From NCBI GenBank assembly GCA_937930635.1, contig CALHCF010000021.1, positions 26,423-90,422 on the forward strand: a stretch of DNA of 64,000 bases, read 5' to 3'. The translations under genes and the position numbers were made by a program. The stretch is from an uncultured Rhizobiaceae group bacterium (GTDB lineage Bacteria; Pseudomonadota; Alphaproteobacteria; Rhizobiales; Rhizobiaceae). This document shows, in pieces, positions 17,743 through 26,736 of the stretch. The notes beneath the pieces were generated by a model. The model was not told the origin of the DNA and did not search any database. It saw nothing but the letters and a program-made list of their open reading frames with translations. How positions within the stretch are numbered: the stretch's first letter is position 1; every line of letters starts with the position of its first letter.

Positions 17743-19091
17743 CGCGCCGTGACTTCGTCAGGGAAGCTCTGCCTTGCCCGTCCCGCAAGGCGAGCCCACA
17801 GCGTTATCCCCCTCACGCCCAGAAACACTTCCAACGCAAGCCAGAGTCCGTGATTGCCAAGAAGTGGGACCACAACCCACCAGACGCCAAGATAGATGAC
17901 GACGGAAACAAGCATCATGTCGCGTACATCCCGGGACCAGGTCGCCCCAAGAAAAATTCCATCCATCTGAAAGGCCGCCACTCCGACAATCGCAGACAGC
18001 GCTGCCCAGATGAGATAGGTTTTCGCCGTTTCGCGCACAGCCTCATTTGTGGTGAGGAAGTCGATAACGTTCGAACCAAAGGTCATGGACGCAAGCGCGG
18101 CAAACCCTGCCAGAACAAAACCCCATATCAATGTGAGTTTCGCTGCCCGGTCCAGCGCCGGCCGATAGCGCGCACCAAGGGCTCGACCGGCAAGCTGTTC
18201 GGCTGCGGTTGCAAACCCATCCAAAAAATATGCCGATATGAGAAAGAAATTCATCAAAACAGCGTTGGCAGCGAGAATGGTTTCACCAAACTGAGCTCCC
18301 TGTGCCGTGAAAAAACCGAAGGCAAATAAAAGACAGAACGACCGGATCATGATGTCGCGGTTGACACCAAACAGGCGTTTCAACGCCGCGCGGTTGAGGA
18401 TGCGGTGCCAGTCGATTCTCCCGGCACCACGATAGGTGAGCCAGGCGATGGTCAATCCGACAACCGCCGCCACGGCTTCAGCAATGACGGTCGCCCAGCC
18501 AACACCTTCTATTCCCCAACCAAGATGGAGGCCAAGTATTATGGAGAGGGCAATATTGGTCCCGTTCAAAATTGTTTGCAGCAGTAGTCCCAATCGGGCT
18601 TGCGCTCGACCAAGCAACCAACCAAGCACGGCGTAATTCATCAGCGTCAGGGGTGCGGCCATGACCCGGATATTGAAATAAGCGCGCGTTGCCTTTTCAA
18701 CATCGGGAGTTACACCCATCGCTATCAGGCCAAAATGGAGCAACAGAGGAGCCGCAAGAAGCGTAACAAGACCAACAAGCACTGATAATGTCAGTGCCCG
18801 CACCAACACGGTCCGCTGGCCTTCACTGTCATGGGCGCCAAGCGCCTGCGCCACCAGCGCTGTTGTGCTGGACCGCAGGAAGTTGAAGGTGGTGAAGATA
18901 ATATCAAAAAGAACAGCGCCAACTGCCAGACCGCCCAGTAGCGCCGCATCACCCAATTGGCCGACCACAGCCGTATCGACAACCCCCAGAAGCGGCGTAG
19001 AAATATAGGCAAGGCTGGTGGGTGCCGCGATGGCCACAACCATGCGGTTGTTCACCTCAAATGGGCGAACAGTATTTGCCGGATCAGGCAC
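17739..19091 (-). CDS. MATE family efflux transporter
   Basis: A 450-residue inner-membrane protein with about 12 helices arranged as two related halves, as in MATE (NorM/DinF) exporters. These move drugs or metabolites out against H+ or Na+. The opening STPLLGVVDTAVVGQLGDAALLGGLAVG and the mid-protein LNGTNIALSIILGL are characteristic; the sequence is closest to the DinF-like branch. The GTG start at 19091 overlaps the end of the upstream DUF6460-like gene by 8 nt, so the two are coupled. The substrate is unknown. Confidence 0.9.
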   Translation of the reverse strand: MPDPANTVRPFEVNNRMVVAIAAPTSLAYISTPLLGVVDTAVVGQLGDAALLGGLAVGAVLFDIIFTTFNFLRSSTTALVAQALGAHDSEGQRTVLVRALTLSVLVGLVTLLAAPLLLHFGLIAMGVTPDVEKATRAYFNIRVMAAPLTLMNYAVLGWLLGRAQARLGLLLQTILNGTNIALSIILGLHLGWGIEGVGWATVIAEAVAAVVGLTIAWLTYRGAGRIDWHRILNRAALKRLFGVNRDIMIRSFCLLFAFGFFTAQGAQFGETILAANAVLMNFFLISAYFLDGFATAAEQLAGRALGARYRPALDRAAKLTLIWGFVLAGFAALASMTFGSNVIDFLTTNEAVRETAKTYLIWAALSAIVGVAAFQMDGIFLGATWSRDVRDMMLVSVVIYLGVWWVVVPLLGNHGLWLALEVFLGVRGITLWARLAGRARQSFPDEVTAR

Positions 19092-19359
19092 GCGGTGAGC
19101 GAAAGCTCAACAAACGCATCAAGATGAAGATGGGCACAACCACCGCCGCGCCGAGAAGAAAATATTCAGCTGAGTTCCAGATCACCTCGAATCCGCGTTC
19201 CCACAGATTGCGAAAAAACCGCAAAATTCCAAGGTAGAACCCACGCGGCGACCAGCCTACCGCGCTCATGATGACACCGGCAATCAATGAAAATATGGCC
19301 AGCTTGACGATCACACGCAAAGGCGTGTCGCCCAAAAATCGGATGATGGTGTTGCTCAT
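19084..19359 (-). CDS. Small membrane protein, DUF6460-like
   Basis: A 91-residue protein with two hydrophobic helices (about 16-36 and 65-85) flanking a loop with GWSPRGFYLG. I associate this pattern with DUF6460 proteins of Hyphomicrobiales, but the match is from memory. The stop codon overlaps the GTG start of the MATE gene. It may be a partner of that exporter or simply co-transcribed. Function unknown. Confidence 0.65.
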   Translation of the reverse strand: MSNTIIRFLGDTPLRVIVKLAIFSLIAGVIMSAVGWSPRGFYLGILRFFRNLWERGFEVIWNSAEYFLLGAAVVVPIFILMRLLSFRSPRA

Positions 19360-19523
19360 AATGACACCAGACTGTGAGTGTTTCTATCCAGATAGGCGAT
19401 CCGGCTCGACTGATCAACGGCAAGGCGGGACAGGTTTTCGCTCACGACCGTTCTGCGAAACCCACTACCCAAACAGACAAGGCTGATATTCACCTTCGCC
19501 TACCAGTCAAAAACTGGACCGTT

Positions 19524-20288
19524 CTAGTCTTTGCGGAATACAACACTGGCCAACCAGCCGGTGGCGATGGCAACCAGCACTGCGATGATGCCGTATAGCA
19601 ATCCATTGCGGTGCGCGAGGTTGTAGGTGACCTGCTCGAAGCCGGTTTTCTGGACATTGAGCAAAGTGGATCGGGTGGTCACGAACTGCCCCTCACGAAA
19701 CAGAAAGGCGCGGGCGCGGTGATGACCGATCGGCACATTGGCTGGCAGAGCAAGCCGGGCGCGAAACAGGGTCGGGCTGAGGAAATCAACCCCACCAACA
19801 CGTTCCAGGAACAGGTTTTGACTGACCTTCAGGCGGGCAAGAGACTCAACAAAAACCGCATCAAAATCCTGGGCCGACTCACCTTCAGGCGCGACAAGCT
19901 TGAGGTTTTCAAACCCCAGTTTCAGACTACGAAGCTGTTTCACGTCAGCAATTTTCTCCAGATCACGCGTGGTTGCGATAGAATAGGAGGACGGCACTTC
20001 CAGAAAACGCTGTTGCTCACCATTTACCCAGATGCCCAGTTTCCGCTCTTTGCGCCGAACCACGACATCAGAAGGCGGTCCTTCCAGCACGACCACAATG
20101 TCGTAGCCCTTGCGATCCAGCACAGCCGGGTCTCCATCCTCGATGGATCCGAAAATGGCGATGTCCGCGCCATCAAAATTCGAGGTAATCGCCACCGACT
20201 CGTTTGAAAGTCCGATTTGAATATTGGCTTCTGCGCGAACACTCGCGAGCAAGACCGCCATCCAGAAAAGAGTAAAAGCGATCCGCAT
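19524..20288 (-). CDS. TIGR02186 family periplasmic/membrane protein
   Basis: A 254-residue protein with an N-terminal signal peptide (about 1-20), a large periplasmic beta-rich part and a single C-terminal membrane helix (about 225-248). It matches the alphaproteobacterial family TIGR02186, which regularly sits beside TauE/SafE permeases; its biochemical role is not known. The ATG at 20288 overlaps the TSUP stop (TGATG) and is preferred over the TTG one codon earlier. Coupling to the permease suggests a shared complex or regulation of anion export. Confidence 0.75.
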   Translation of the reverse strand: MRIAFTLFWMAVLLASVRAEANIQIGLSNESVAITSNFDGADIAIFGSIEDGDPAVLDRKGYDIVVVLEGPPSDVVVRRKERKLGIWVNGEQQRFLEVPSSYSIATTRDLEKIADVKQLRSLKLGFENLKLVAPEGESAQDFDAVFVESLARLKVSQNLFLERVGGVDFLSPTLFRARLALPANVPIGHHRARAFLFREGQFVTTRSTLLNVQKTGFEQVTYNLAHRNGLLYGIIAVLVAIATGWLASVVFRKD

Positions 20289-21217
20289 CAATGAGCCACT
20301 TTCTCACCAAGTGAGAACAATTCTGTTGGTGTTGCAATGAGATCCCAGCCCAGGCGAATGCAAACCGCCAAAACGATAAGACCGAGCAGCGCGCGCAGCT
20401 GTTCGCCACGCAATTTCTGCCCCATCTGGGCGCCGAACTGGGCGCCGATAACACCCCCGACCATCAGGATCAGCGCCAAAACAATATCAACCGTCTGATT
20501 GGTCGCTGATTGTGCAACGGTGGTGAACATCGTCACAAACATAATCTGAAACAGCGAAGTTCCGATTACGACATTTGTTGGCACCCGCAGCAGATAGATC
20601 ATTGCGGGCACCATTATGAAACCGCCGCCAACACCCATAATTGATGCCAGAATGCCCACCAGCATACCCAGTAAAAGAACCGGAATGACGCTGAGATAGA
20701 GTTGGGAACGATGAAACCGCATTTTGAACGGAAGATTGCTGATCCAGTTTTGTTGCTGCGGCATGGGAGGAGCAGGGTCATTTTCACCGCGAGCGCGGGC
20801 TTTGCGGATTGCGTTGAGACTTTCCACCAGCATCAATGAACCAATCGTGCCCAAAAACACCACGTAAAGGATCGAGATAATCAGATCGAGTTGACCAGCC
20901 TCGCGCAATGACGAAAACACCGCGACCCCAATGGCCGATCCTGCAATGCCGCCGATCAACAGCATTGTCCCCAGTTTGAGATCAACCGTACCCTTTCTGA
21001 AATGGGCCAGAGCGCCGGAAAAGGAAGAGGCGACAATCTGGTTCGCTTCTGTGGCCACGGCCACTGCAGGTGGAATCTGGTAGAAGATCAGCAAGGGGGT
21101 CATGAGAAAACCGCCGCCCACGCCAAACATTCCCGACAGGAAACCCACACCGGCACCCATGCCAAAAAGCACGAACACATTGACCGACATTTCAGCTATT
21201 GGGAGATAGATATTCAA
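20288..21217 (-). CDS. Sulfite exporter TauE/SafE family permease (TSUP)
   Basis: A 309-residue inner-membrane permease with about eight helices in two repeats. Each carries the family's glycine-rich motif: GFLSGMFGVGGGFLMTPLLI (about 25-44) and LVGILASIMGVGGGFIMVPAMI. TSUP members export sulfite, sulfoacetate or related sulfur anions, but specificity cannot be told from sequence. The frame starts at TTG 21217. That start is kept because MNIYLPIAEMSVNV resembles the usual N-terminus of the family; an ATG at 21190 is the alternative. It is coupled to the TIGR02186 gene downstream. Confidence 0.88.
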   Translation of the reverse strand: MNIYLPIAEMSVNVFVLFGMGAGVGFLSGMFGVGGGFLMTPLLIFYQIPPAVAVATEANQIVASSFSGALAHFRKGTVDLKLGTMLLIGGIAGSAIGVAVFSSLREAGQLDLIISILYVVFLGTIGSLMLVESLNAIRKARARGENDPAPPMPQQQNWISNLPFKMRFHRSQLYLSVIPVLLLGMLVGILASIMGVGGGFIMVPAMIYLLRVPTNVVIGTSLFQIMFVTMFTTVAQSATNQTVDIVLALILMVGGVIGAQFGAQMGQKLRGEQLRALLGLIVLAVCIRLGWDLIATPTELFSLGEKVAH

Positions 21218-21460
21218 AGTCGGACAACCAAATCAGACAACACAACAGAGGACCTATCTGGTTTTCCAGACCCGCCCTCTCCTTCATCCCCTGCCCTGAA
21301 TATCCGAAACAATGATATGGCCAAGTGCATGCCTGAAAGGCTGCATTCGGCCAAATCGAACGGCTTCGTTTAGACGAGAAAGGAGTTCTTGGGCTACATG
21401 CGCCCGCCAACATCACCTGTCAAATACTTTGGCAGGTGCGGCTCTAAAAAACCTGGCCAG

Positions 21461-21483
21461 AAAAAGACCGGACGCGTCCGGTC
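21461..21483 (-). terminator. Terminator of the podJ-like gene
   Basis: The palindrome GACCGGACGCGTCCGGTC (21466-21483) folds into a 7-bp stem with a CGCG loop. On the minus strand it is followed by TTTTT (21461-21465). It lies 16 nt after the podJ-like stop codon. The rest of the 281-bp gap up to the TSUP gene holds nothing else that I recognise. Confidence 0.85.
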
Positions 21484-21498
21484 ACGCCTTTGATCAAA

Positions 21499-24400
21499 TC
21501 AGGTGCGCACATCCAGCGCCTGAAGCGTTTTCTTATCGACCTTACCCGTTACAGGGATGCCCGCACTGCTTTGAAACTCCCTGATGGCCTTGGTGGTTTT
21601 TGGCCCCATAAGGCCATCCGGCGTACCTACGTCAAAACCGCGTTGGTTCAGCAGAGATTGAGCCAGTTTCACGTTGCTCCCGGCTGCCGATTGTGTCGGG
21701 CTTGCGCCCTGCCATTCGCTAGGAATACTGACGCGGTTGGCTTCCTCGACAAACTTGTTGGCCTTCCAGCCCTTGACCGTGGTCTGGGCCTTTTCAAGGT
21801 CTTCCGCTTCCATGGCATTGGCCACTTCATCACGCTTATTGGCAGCGTCATTGTCGCCGGTTTTTGCGGCAATTGCGAACCACTTATAGGATTCGGCAAG
21901 ATTCTGAGGAACACCCTGTCCCTGACCATACAGAATGCCCAGGTTGAACTGACTGTCCTTGATGCCGAAATTGGCCGCCTTTTTGAACCATGTCACAGCA
22001 ACATCCATGTTTGGCTGGATGGTCGGTGGATTGCCCATGGCGTTGATGACGGCAAGGTTGTGCATCGCACGCGCATTGCCGTTTGCGGCCGCCTTTTCAT
22101 AAAGCGCGGCCGCCCTGGAAACATCGCGCTCCAAACCGACGCCCTTTTCATAAAGGCTCCCGAGTGAATACTGTGCCGGGGCAAAATTCTGGTCAGCGGA
22201 AAGTGTAAACCACTTGGCTGCTTCTTTCATGTCGCGTTTTGGACCGGAACCGTCCGAATACCGGATGCCAATCTGGAACAGCGCTTTCGGGTCACCGGAA
22301 GAAGCTGCCGCAACCAGTGCAGCAGGTCCCGCATCTTTGGGGATATCTATCGTATTCTTAGCCGATGTCGTTCCAGGGTCCTGAGCTGCTACACCTTCAT
22401 CAGCCTTGGCCTTTTCTTCGGCCTTGGCTTCGATCACCACCGGATTTTCACCACCGGCAGCGTTTTGGGCTTCCACCGCCTTCTGGGCTTCTGCTGGTTT
22501 GGTGCTCGCTGGTGCGAGTGCCTGCTGTATGGATTTGGCATCCACCGGCGGTTGAGTGAGATTGGGTTCGCTGGCCGACCGGGGAGCGACTTCGGTGCCC
22601 TGAGAGACATTTCCCTCTATCGCTTTCGTGTCGATCTTGCGGACAGCAGGTTTTGCTTCAACTGGCTTGGCTGCTTCTTCTGCCTTTTGCGGAACCTGTT
22701 TTGCCACCTTGTTTGCATTATCGGCGGTTGAGACGCCGGTCTGTGCAACCTGATTTGCCGGGCTGCCTCCCAGCAACATTTTCGTTCCACCATAGGCGAC
22801 CAGCGCCAGCAGAACTGCAGCGGCGGCAACAACGATGGGTTTGCGCAAATTGAAGCCCGACAGGTTGATCTTGGAGAGCAGACCCTTGGACTGTTCCTCC
22901 TCCATCTCACCGCGCGCAGCATTCATTTCTTCGCTGGTTGCTTTTAGCGCCCTGCGGGCCGCCGTTACAGCATCGGTATGAATATTGCCGTAGGCACTGA
23001 CATCAGCCAGCATTGATGAATCATCAGACACCTGTTCAGATTCTACGTTGCCAAGAACGGTCGCGTTGGCCCGCTCAGCCGTTGACTCAAGTTCTTCGCG
23101 GTTGGCGCGTCTCTCCAGTTGGGGTGCCAGGGAACCTGGCTCCAGAGGCACATTGTCCTCCGGTTCCATTTGATAAGGCGTCATATCAGCTTCGATATGA
23201 GAGGTCGGATCAAGCGGCGGTGCCTGCACGGCTGCCGGGGCCGGAGCTGGTGCAGGTGCAGGTGCTGGCGCAGGTTGGGTGTAACCGGAATCAATAGCCG
23301 CCTGCTCAACGAAGCCAGCCTGAACCGGGGCGCCGGTTTCAGCAAAAGTCTGCGGTGCGGGGCTGTTGATATTGGTCGATTCACGCACCGGCGATGCGTT
23401 AAGAACGCCTGTTTCAATCGCCGCCAGACGTTCAACCACCTGTTGAAGAGTAGACTGGACCTGCTGAACGGTCTGAGCATTTTGGGCATTGCCGGATTCA
23501 GCAGCAATCTGCAAAGCTTTCAGGTCTTCAGAAAGAGCACCAATGATCTGTCCGGAGTCCGACTGGGTACCAAGCATGGCAACGGCCTGCTGGGCTGCCT
23601 GCTGGGCCGTTTCCATAGTTTGGTTCTGACCGCTGGCAAGTTGGTTTTCAATCTGACCCAATCGTGCTTCAAGCGGCCCGAAATTTATGGGCTCTCCGTT
23701 CCCACCAGATGTCACCTGCCCCATATTCTGGGCGATTTCGTTGATTTGGGCTTCAAGTTGAGTGATCTGCTCGAAGGTCGATGACTTGGCGGTTGCATCA
23801 TGCATCAAGGATGCAAGCTGGCGGACCTGTTCTTCAAGCGCGTCCGTCTGCGATACAGGGGCCGGCTGATTGCTAACCGCGTCCAGACGGGAGCTTATAT
23901 CGCCAAGCTGGCGTTCAAGCGACTCAAGCTGCGATGTTGGCTGCGGCTGACTGGCCATCTTGTCCAGACGTTCACCCAGTGAACGCAACTGGTCTTCAAT
24001 CTGTCCGATATCCGGTGCTGCAAACATCGCATTTGCACCAGCGAGGTCTCCCGACTCGGCGTATTTTTCAAATGAACTGAGGCGTTCGGTGAGCCCTTCG
24101 ATACGGACCGCCAGCTGTTCCAACTCAGCCTTCGGTGTCGATTCGCGGATCGCTTCTGCGCTGGCCTGAACAATGGTATCCACTGTTGTAGCTAGTTCGC
24201 CGACACGTCCTTCCAACCGATCAATGGCGGAGAGGTCAATTTCGGGCTTGTTGTTGCCTGCATTGGACACGGCAACCAAACCGCGCGAAATCTCGTCAAG
24301 ACGGGCTTCTATAGCCGCAAGATCATCGGGGGAAATGCCTGCCGGGATTGGCTGTGCAGATGCTGAATTGTCTGCCACCTTCGCCACGTGGGTCGCCAGC

Positions 24401-25419
24401 TGATGTTCAGCCATAGCCAGCGACTCAATCTTCTGCGTCACTTCATTGAGACGGTCTTCGACGCGGTTCATGGCCAACGCCTGTGGCAAATCCTCAATGG
24501 ATGCCCGCATGGCGTCCAACTGACCGGCCAGACCTTCCAGACGCGGGCCAGACGATGTCGTGGCCGTCTGCATGGAAACTGTTTCAAGTCCACGCGCGAT
24601 ATCTTCCAGGCGGGCTGTCAGGTCATCACGCACAGCGTTTTGAACGTCGAGTTGTGCGCTCTGATTTTCGGCGAACCGGGCGGCATGGGCCTCCTGGGTC
24701 TTGTTGATTTCCGAACGAACCGCACCCCGCAAATCATCCTTCATGGCGCGGCGCATTGCTTCCAACTCGCCATGCAGGCGTTCGAATGCATCTTCGTCCA
24801 GACTGGTGCCCTTTTGCATTTCAGCAATCGCATGGGCGATGCGATGGATTTCTTCATGCGCAACTTCGGTCTGAACCTTGACCGGCTTCGCGACTTCGCG
24901 TGTCAGACTGGCCAATTCGGCCTTCAACTCGCCCAAATGGTTGGCAAGCGGGCCCATGGCCCCCTGTAGCGCTGCAGCCTGGTTCATCTGCGGCGTGGGG
25001 CTGGCCGTACGGTACTGGTTGCTCGCCACGCGTTGCTGTTGGGCAGCAGCAGAGTTGAGCATGGCCTGACGCCGCGCAATCTCGGCAGCATCCGCATTCA
25101 TGCCAGAATTCATACCAGAATTCATGGGCGTAAACGGGGGTTGATAAGCGGTTGTCGCGCCAAGCTGGTTTGACAGACGGGCAATCTGCTCCTGCATCAT
25201 GCCCAGTTCCGCATTGTGGGAAGGCTGGTTGTTCCTTGGTGGCGCTGAATAGGGAGGAACGACAGGCTGCTCCACGCCACCGGACGCCAGGCGTTGTTCA
25301 AGGGAAGCTATTGCATTTTGCAGATTGGAAAGCCGATGACTTTCCGAATTCCCGCCCATTGTGCTGTTTGACGGGCCTGATGTGCCGAAGCCAAATGGTG
25401 CTGTCGATGCATTACGCAT
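21499..25419 (-). CDS. podJ: PodJ-like polar organiser with Sel1 repeats and peptidoglycan-binding domain
   Basis: A 1306-residue single-pass inner-membrane protein. The cytoplasmic part has a Gln/Asn/Met-rich N-terminus (1-130) and a long set of coiled-coil segments (about 130-690) with recurring heptads such as LEARLDEISRGL. An (AP)n-rich linker and one membrane helix (about 861-885) follow. The periplasmic part has Sel1/TPR-like repeats (about 1040-1200, e.g. PAQYSLGSLYEKG, RAMHNLAVINAMG) and a C-terminal PG_binding_1 domain (about 1246-1303, GLMGPKTTKAIREFQ). This is the PodJ layout of Caulobacter and Agrobacterium, where it marks the new pole and recruits division and motility factors. 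It is expressed alone and closed by its own terminator. Confidence 0.82.
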   Translation of the reverse strand: MRNASTAPFGFGTSGPSNSTMGGNSESHRLSNLQNAIASLEQRLASGGVEQPVVPPYSAPPRNNQPSHNAELGMMQEQIARLSNQLGATTAYQPPFTPMNSGMNSGMNADAAEIARRQAMLNSAAAQQQRVASNQYRTASPTPQMNQAAALQGAMGPLANHLGELKAELASLTREVAKPVKVQTEVAHEEIHRIAHAIAEMQKGTSLDEDAFERLHGELEAMRRAMKDDLRGAVRSEINKTQEAHAARFAENQSAQLDVQNAVRDDLTARLEDIARGLETVSMQTATTSSGPRLEGLAGQLDAMRASIEDLPQALAMNRVEDRLNEVTQKIESLAMAEHQLATHVAKVADNSASAQPIPAGISPDDLAAIEARLDEISRGLVAVSNAGNNKPEIDLSAIDRLEGRVGELATTVDTIVQASAEAIRESTPKAELEQLAVRIEGLTERLSSFEKYAESGDLAGANAMFAAPDIGQIEDQLRSLGERLDKMASQPQPTSQLESLERQLGDISSRLDAVSNQPAPVSQTDALEEQVRQLASLMHDATAKSSTFEQITQLEAQINEIAQNMGQVTSGGNGEPINFGPLEARLGQIENQLASGQNQTMETAQQAAQQAVAMLGTQSDSGQIIGALSEDLKALQIAAESGNAQNAQTVQQVQSTLQQVVERLAAIETGVLNASPVRESTNINSPAPQTFAETGAPVQAGFVEQAAIDSGYTQPAPAPAPAPAPAPAAVQAPPLDPTSHIEADMTPYQMEPEDNVPLEPGSLAPQLERRANREELESTAERANATVLGNVESEQVSDDSSMLADVSAYGNIHTDAVTAARRALKATSEEMNAARGEMEEEQSKGLLSKINLSGFNLRKPIVVAAAAVLLALVAYGGTKMLLGGSPANQVAQTGVSTADNANKVAKQVPQKAEEAAKPVEAKPAVRKIDTKAIEGNVSQGTEVAPRSASEPNLTQPPVDAKSIQQALAPASTKPAEAQKAVEAQNAAGGENPVVIEAKAEEKAKADEGVAAQDPGTTSAKNTIDIPKDAGPAALVAAASSGDPKALFQIGIRYSDGSGPKRDMKEAAKWFTLSADQNFAPAQYSLGSLYEKGVGLERDVSRAAALYEKAAANGNARAMHNLAVINAMGNPPTIQPNMDVAVTWFKKAANFGIKDSQFNLGILYGQGQGVPQNLAESYKWFAIAAKTGDNDAANKRDEVANAMEAEDLEKAQTTVKGWKANKFVEEANRVSIPSEWQGASPTQSAAGSNVKLAQSLLNQRGFDVGTPDGLMGPKTTKAIREFQSSAGIPVTGKVDKKTLQALDVRT

Positions 25420-25951
25420 TATTTTTTATCTCACTCTTGTTCTGGGCGTACCCAGGACCGATTCTTTGATCACCTGTCTGCTGATCGCTTGTCGTATTTT
25501 CATCGTTCAGTTTGTTTTGCCGGCCGCCCTCAAGTTCGAAACGTGCTCTCTCATCCCAGTTAGAGCGCCGTTCCAAGCTGTTTTTCCGGGGCTTTAGTCC
25601 ACTCACCGCGCAAACATCCAATAATCCATCGAATTCCCGATAGCCCTCAGGACGCGACAATTTGCGCACCACACCCGTGAAGACCGCTATTTCCTGCGCG
25701 CACTTTCAACAAACATGGTAAACAGGGCGTTAACTCTTGAAAGATGATTAACGAAGACACAACTGAGTGGAAAATAAGCCCGGTGACCCGCAGACCACTT
25801 GACGCCGGTTAACCAGTCCGGCCATCATCTATTTGACTTTGCGATGCTTTTCTCGCATTGCTAGGCAGGGGTTGATCGCAAATTCGGGTCGCTGGGTGCA
25901 TGTTATATGATCCAGGGTGTGCCGTAATTCACATATGGAAAGTCCAAAATT
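25420..25951. other. Intergenic region between podJ-like gene and merR-type gene
   Basis: About 530 bp between divergent genes, AT-rich toward the middle. It holds GANTC sites at about 25463 (GATTC) and 25982 (GAATC, just inside the next frame), possible targets of the CcrM methylase. Paired TTAAC words lie near 25733 and 25749, but the spacing is not that of a CtrA box. Short open frames here show no coding character. No convincing promoter hexamers were identified. Confidence 0.4.
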
Positions 25952-26383
25952 GTGGAGATTGATAACAACATTTCGATTGGGGAGAATCGCTCCGACAGCG
26001 TGAGTGTGACGACGGGTATGGTCTACAAGATTGGAGATTTGGCTAGGGAGTTCAACGTAACGTTGCGGACCCTGCGGTTCTACGAAGACCGCGGGTTGAT
26101 CCAACCTGCACGTTCGGGAACCACTCGCCTGTACAGTTCGGAAGACCGTGAGCGGTTGCGAATCGCTCTTTTTTGCAAACGCATTGGTCTGCCCATTAGT
26201 GAAATTCGTGAAGTTCTGGACTTGCACGAAAATGGTGACGAAGGCGGCAACGCCTTCTCCAAACTACGCGGTGTTTATGTCTCGCAACTGAAGGCCCTGG
26301 AACGCCAGCAGGAAGAGACACGGCTGACCATTGCCGATCTCGAACGCAAAATCGATGAATTGAATGATATCGCAACATACTAG
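25952..26383 (+). CDS. MerR-family transcriptional regulator (likely controls beta-oxidation genes)
   Basis: A 143-residue regulator with an N-terminal MerR winged helix (about 24-92: YKIGDLAREFNVTLRTLRFYEDRGLI). A short linker and a C-terminal dimerisation coiled coil (about 108-140, LKALERQQEETRLTIADLERKIDEL) follow. There are no metal-binding cysteines, so it is not a CueR/ZntR-type metal sensor; it resembles the LiuR-like branch linked to acyl-CoA catabolism. The GTG start at 25952 adds 22 residues before the domain; ATG 26018 is an alternative start that fits the domain edge. It lies 353 bp upstream of the acyl-CoA dehydrogenase operon in the same direction. An acyl-CoA effector is inferred. 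Confidence 0.8.
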   Translation: MEIDNNISIGENRSDSVSVTTGMVYKIGDLAREFNVTLRTLRFYEDRGLIQPARSGTTRLYSSEDRERLRIALFCKRIGLPISEIREVLDLHENGDEGGNAFSKLRGVYVSQLKALERQQEETRLTIADLERKIDELNDIATY

Positions 26384-26426
26384 CGACATTCCTTCAGGCA
26401 CCTGAATTTAAATTTGTTCTGTTTTT

Positions 26427-26446
26427 CCTGCGCGTTGCAGCGCAGG
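26427..26446 (+). terminator. Possible weak terminator of the merR-type gene
   Basis: CCTGCGC/GCGCAGG makes a 7-bp GC-rich stem with a 6-nt loop, 43 nt past the merR stop. The downstream T-run is poor (CAATTTT about 12 nt later), so termination is only possible, not shown. Confidence 0.4.
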
Positions 26447-26538
26447 CTACCCCTCAATTTTGCGCGCGTGTCGCAAGGGCAGATTTTCTCCAAGTTCAAA
26501 ATTTGGGAACATTTATCTCGATTTCCTACAGCTATCTT

Positions 26539-26552
26539 TTACGTAAACGTAA
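26539..26552 (+). promoter_or_regulatory. Inverted repeat TTACGT-N2-ACGTAA, candidate MerR-type operator
   Basis: A perfect 6+6 palindrome, centred between the MerR-type gene and the beta-oxidation operon. It sits in the 353-bp gap 26384-26736, about 190 nt before the first acyl-CoA dehydrogenase ATG. A second small repeat TGCAG-N3-CTGCA is at 26568-26580. The rest of the gap shows AT-rich promoter-like sequence and the AACGAGGAG ribosome-binding site before 26737. MerR proteins bind such dyads within the promoter spacer. Assignment to this regulator is inferred from position. Confidence 0.5.
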
Positions 26553-26736
26553 TTTATTTTTGCGTTTTGCAGGCACTGCATTTAATATAGTAAGAGAGAT
26601 CAGCCACATTGAACGTTGACCAAGAACGGAACGCGATGGGTGGATTTGGAGTTAAGGTTGTTATGCGTCCTGTGCCGCGACAGACCCGGTTATCTACCGG
26701 GTCCTAAGGGCAGGAAGCGTAAACGAGGAGTTATCA

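Noticed and set aside
23236..23276. Hexamer-like repeats in the podJ-like gene
   Set aside because: They encode an Ala-Pro linker, common in this protein type; not an independent repeat element.
25730..25755. Two TTAAC words resembling a CtrA site
   Set aside because: The spacing between the TTAA cores is 14 bp, not 7.
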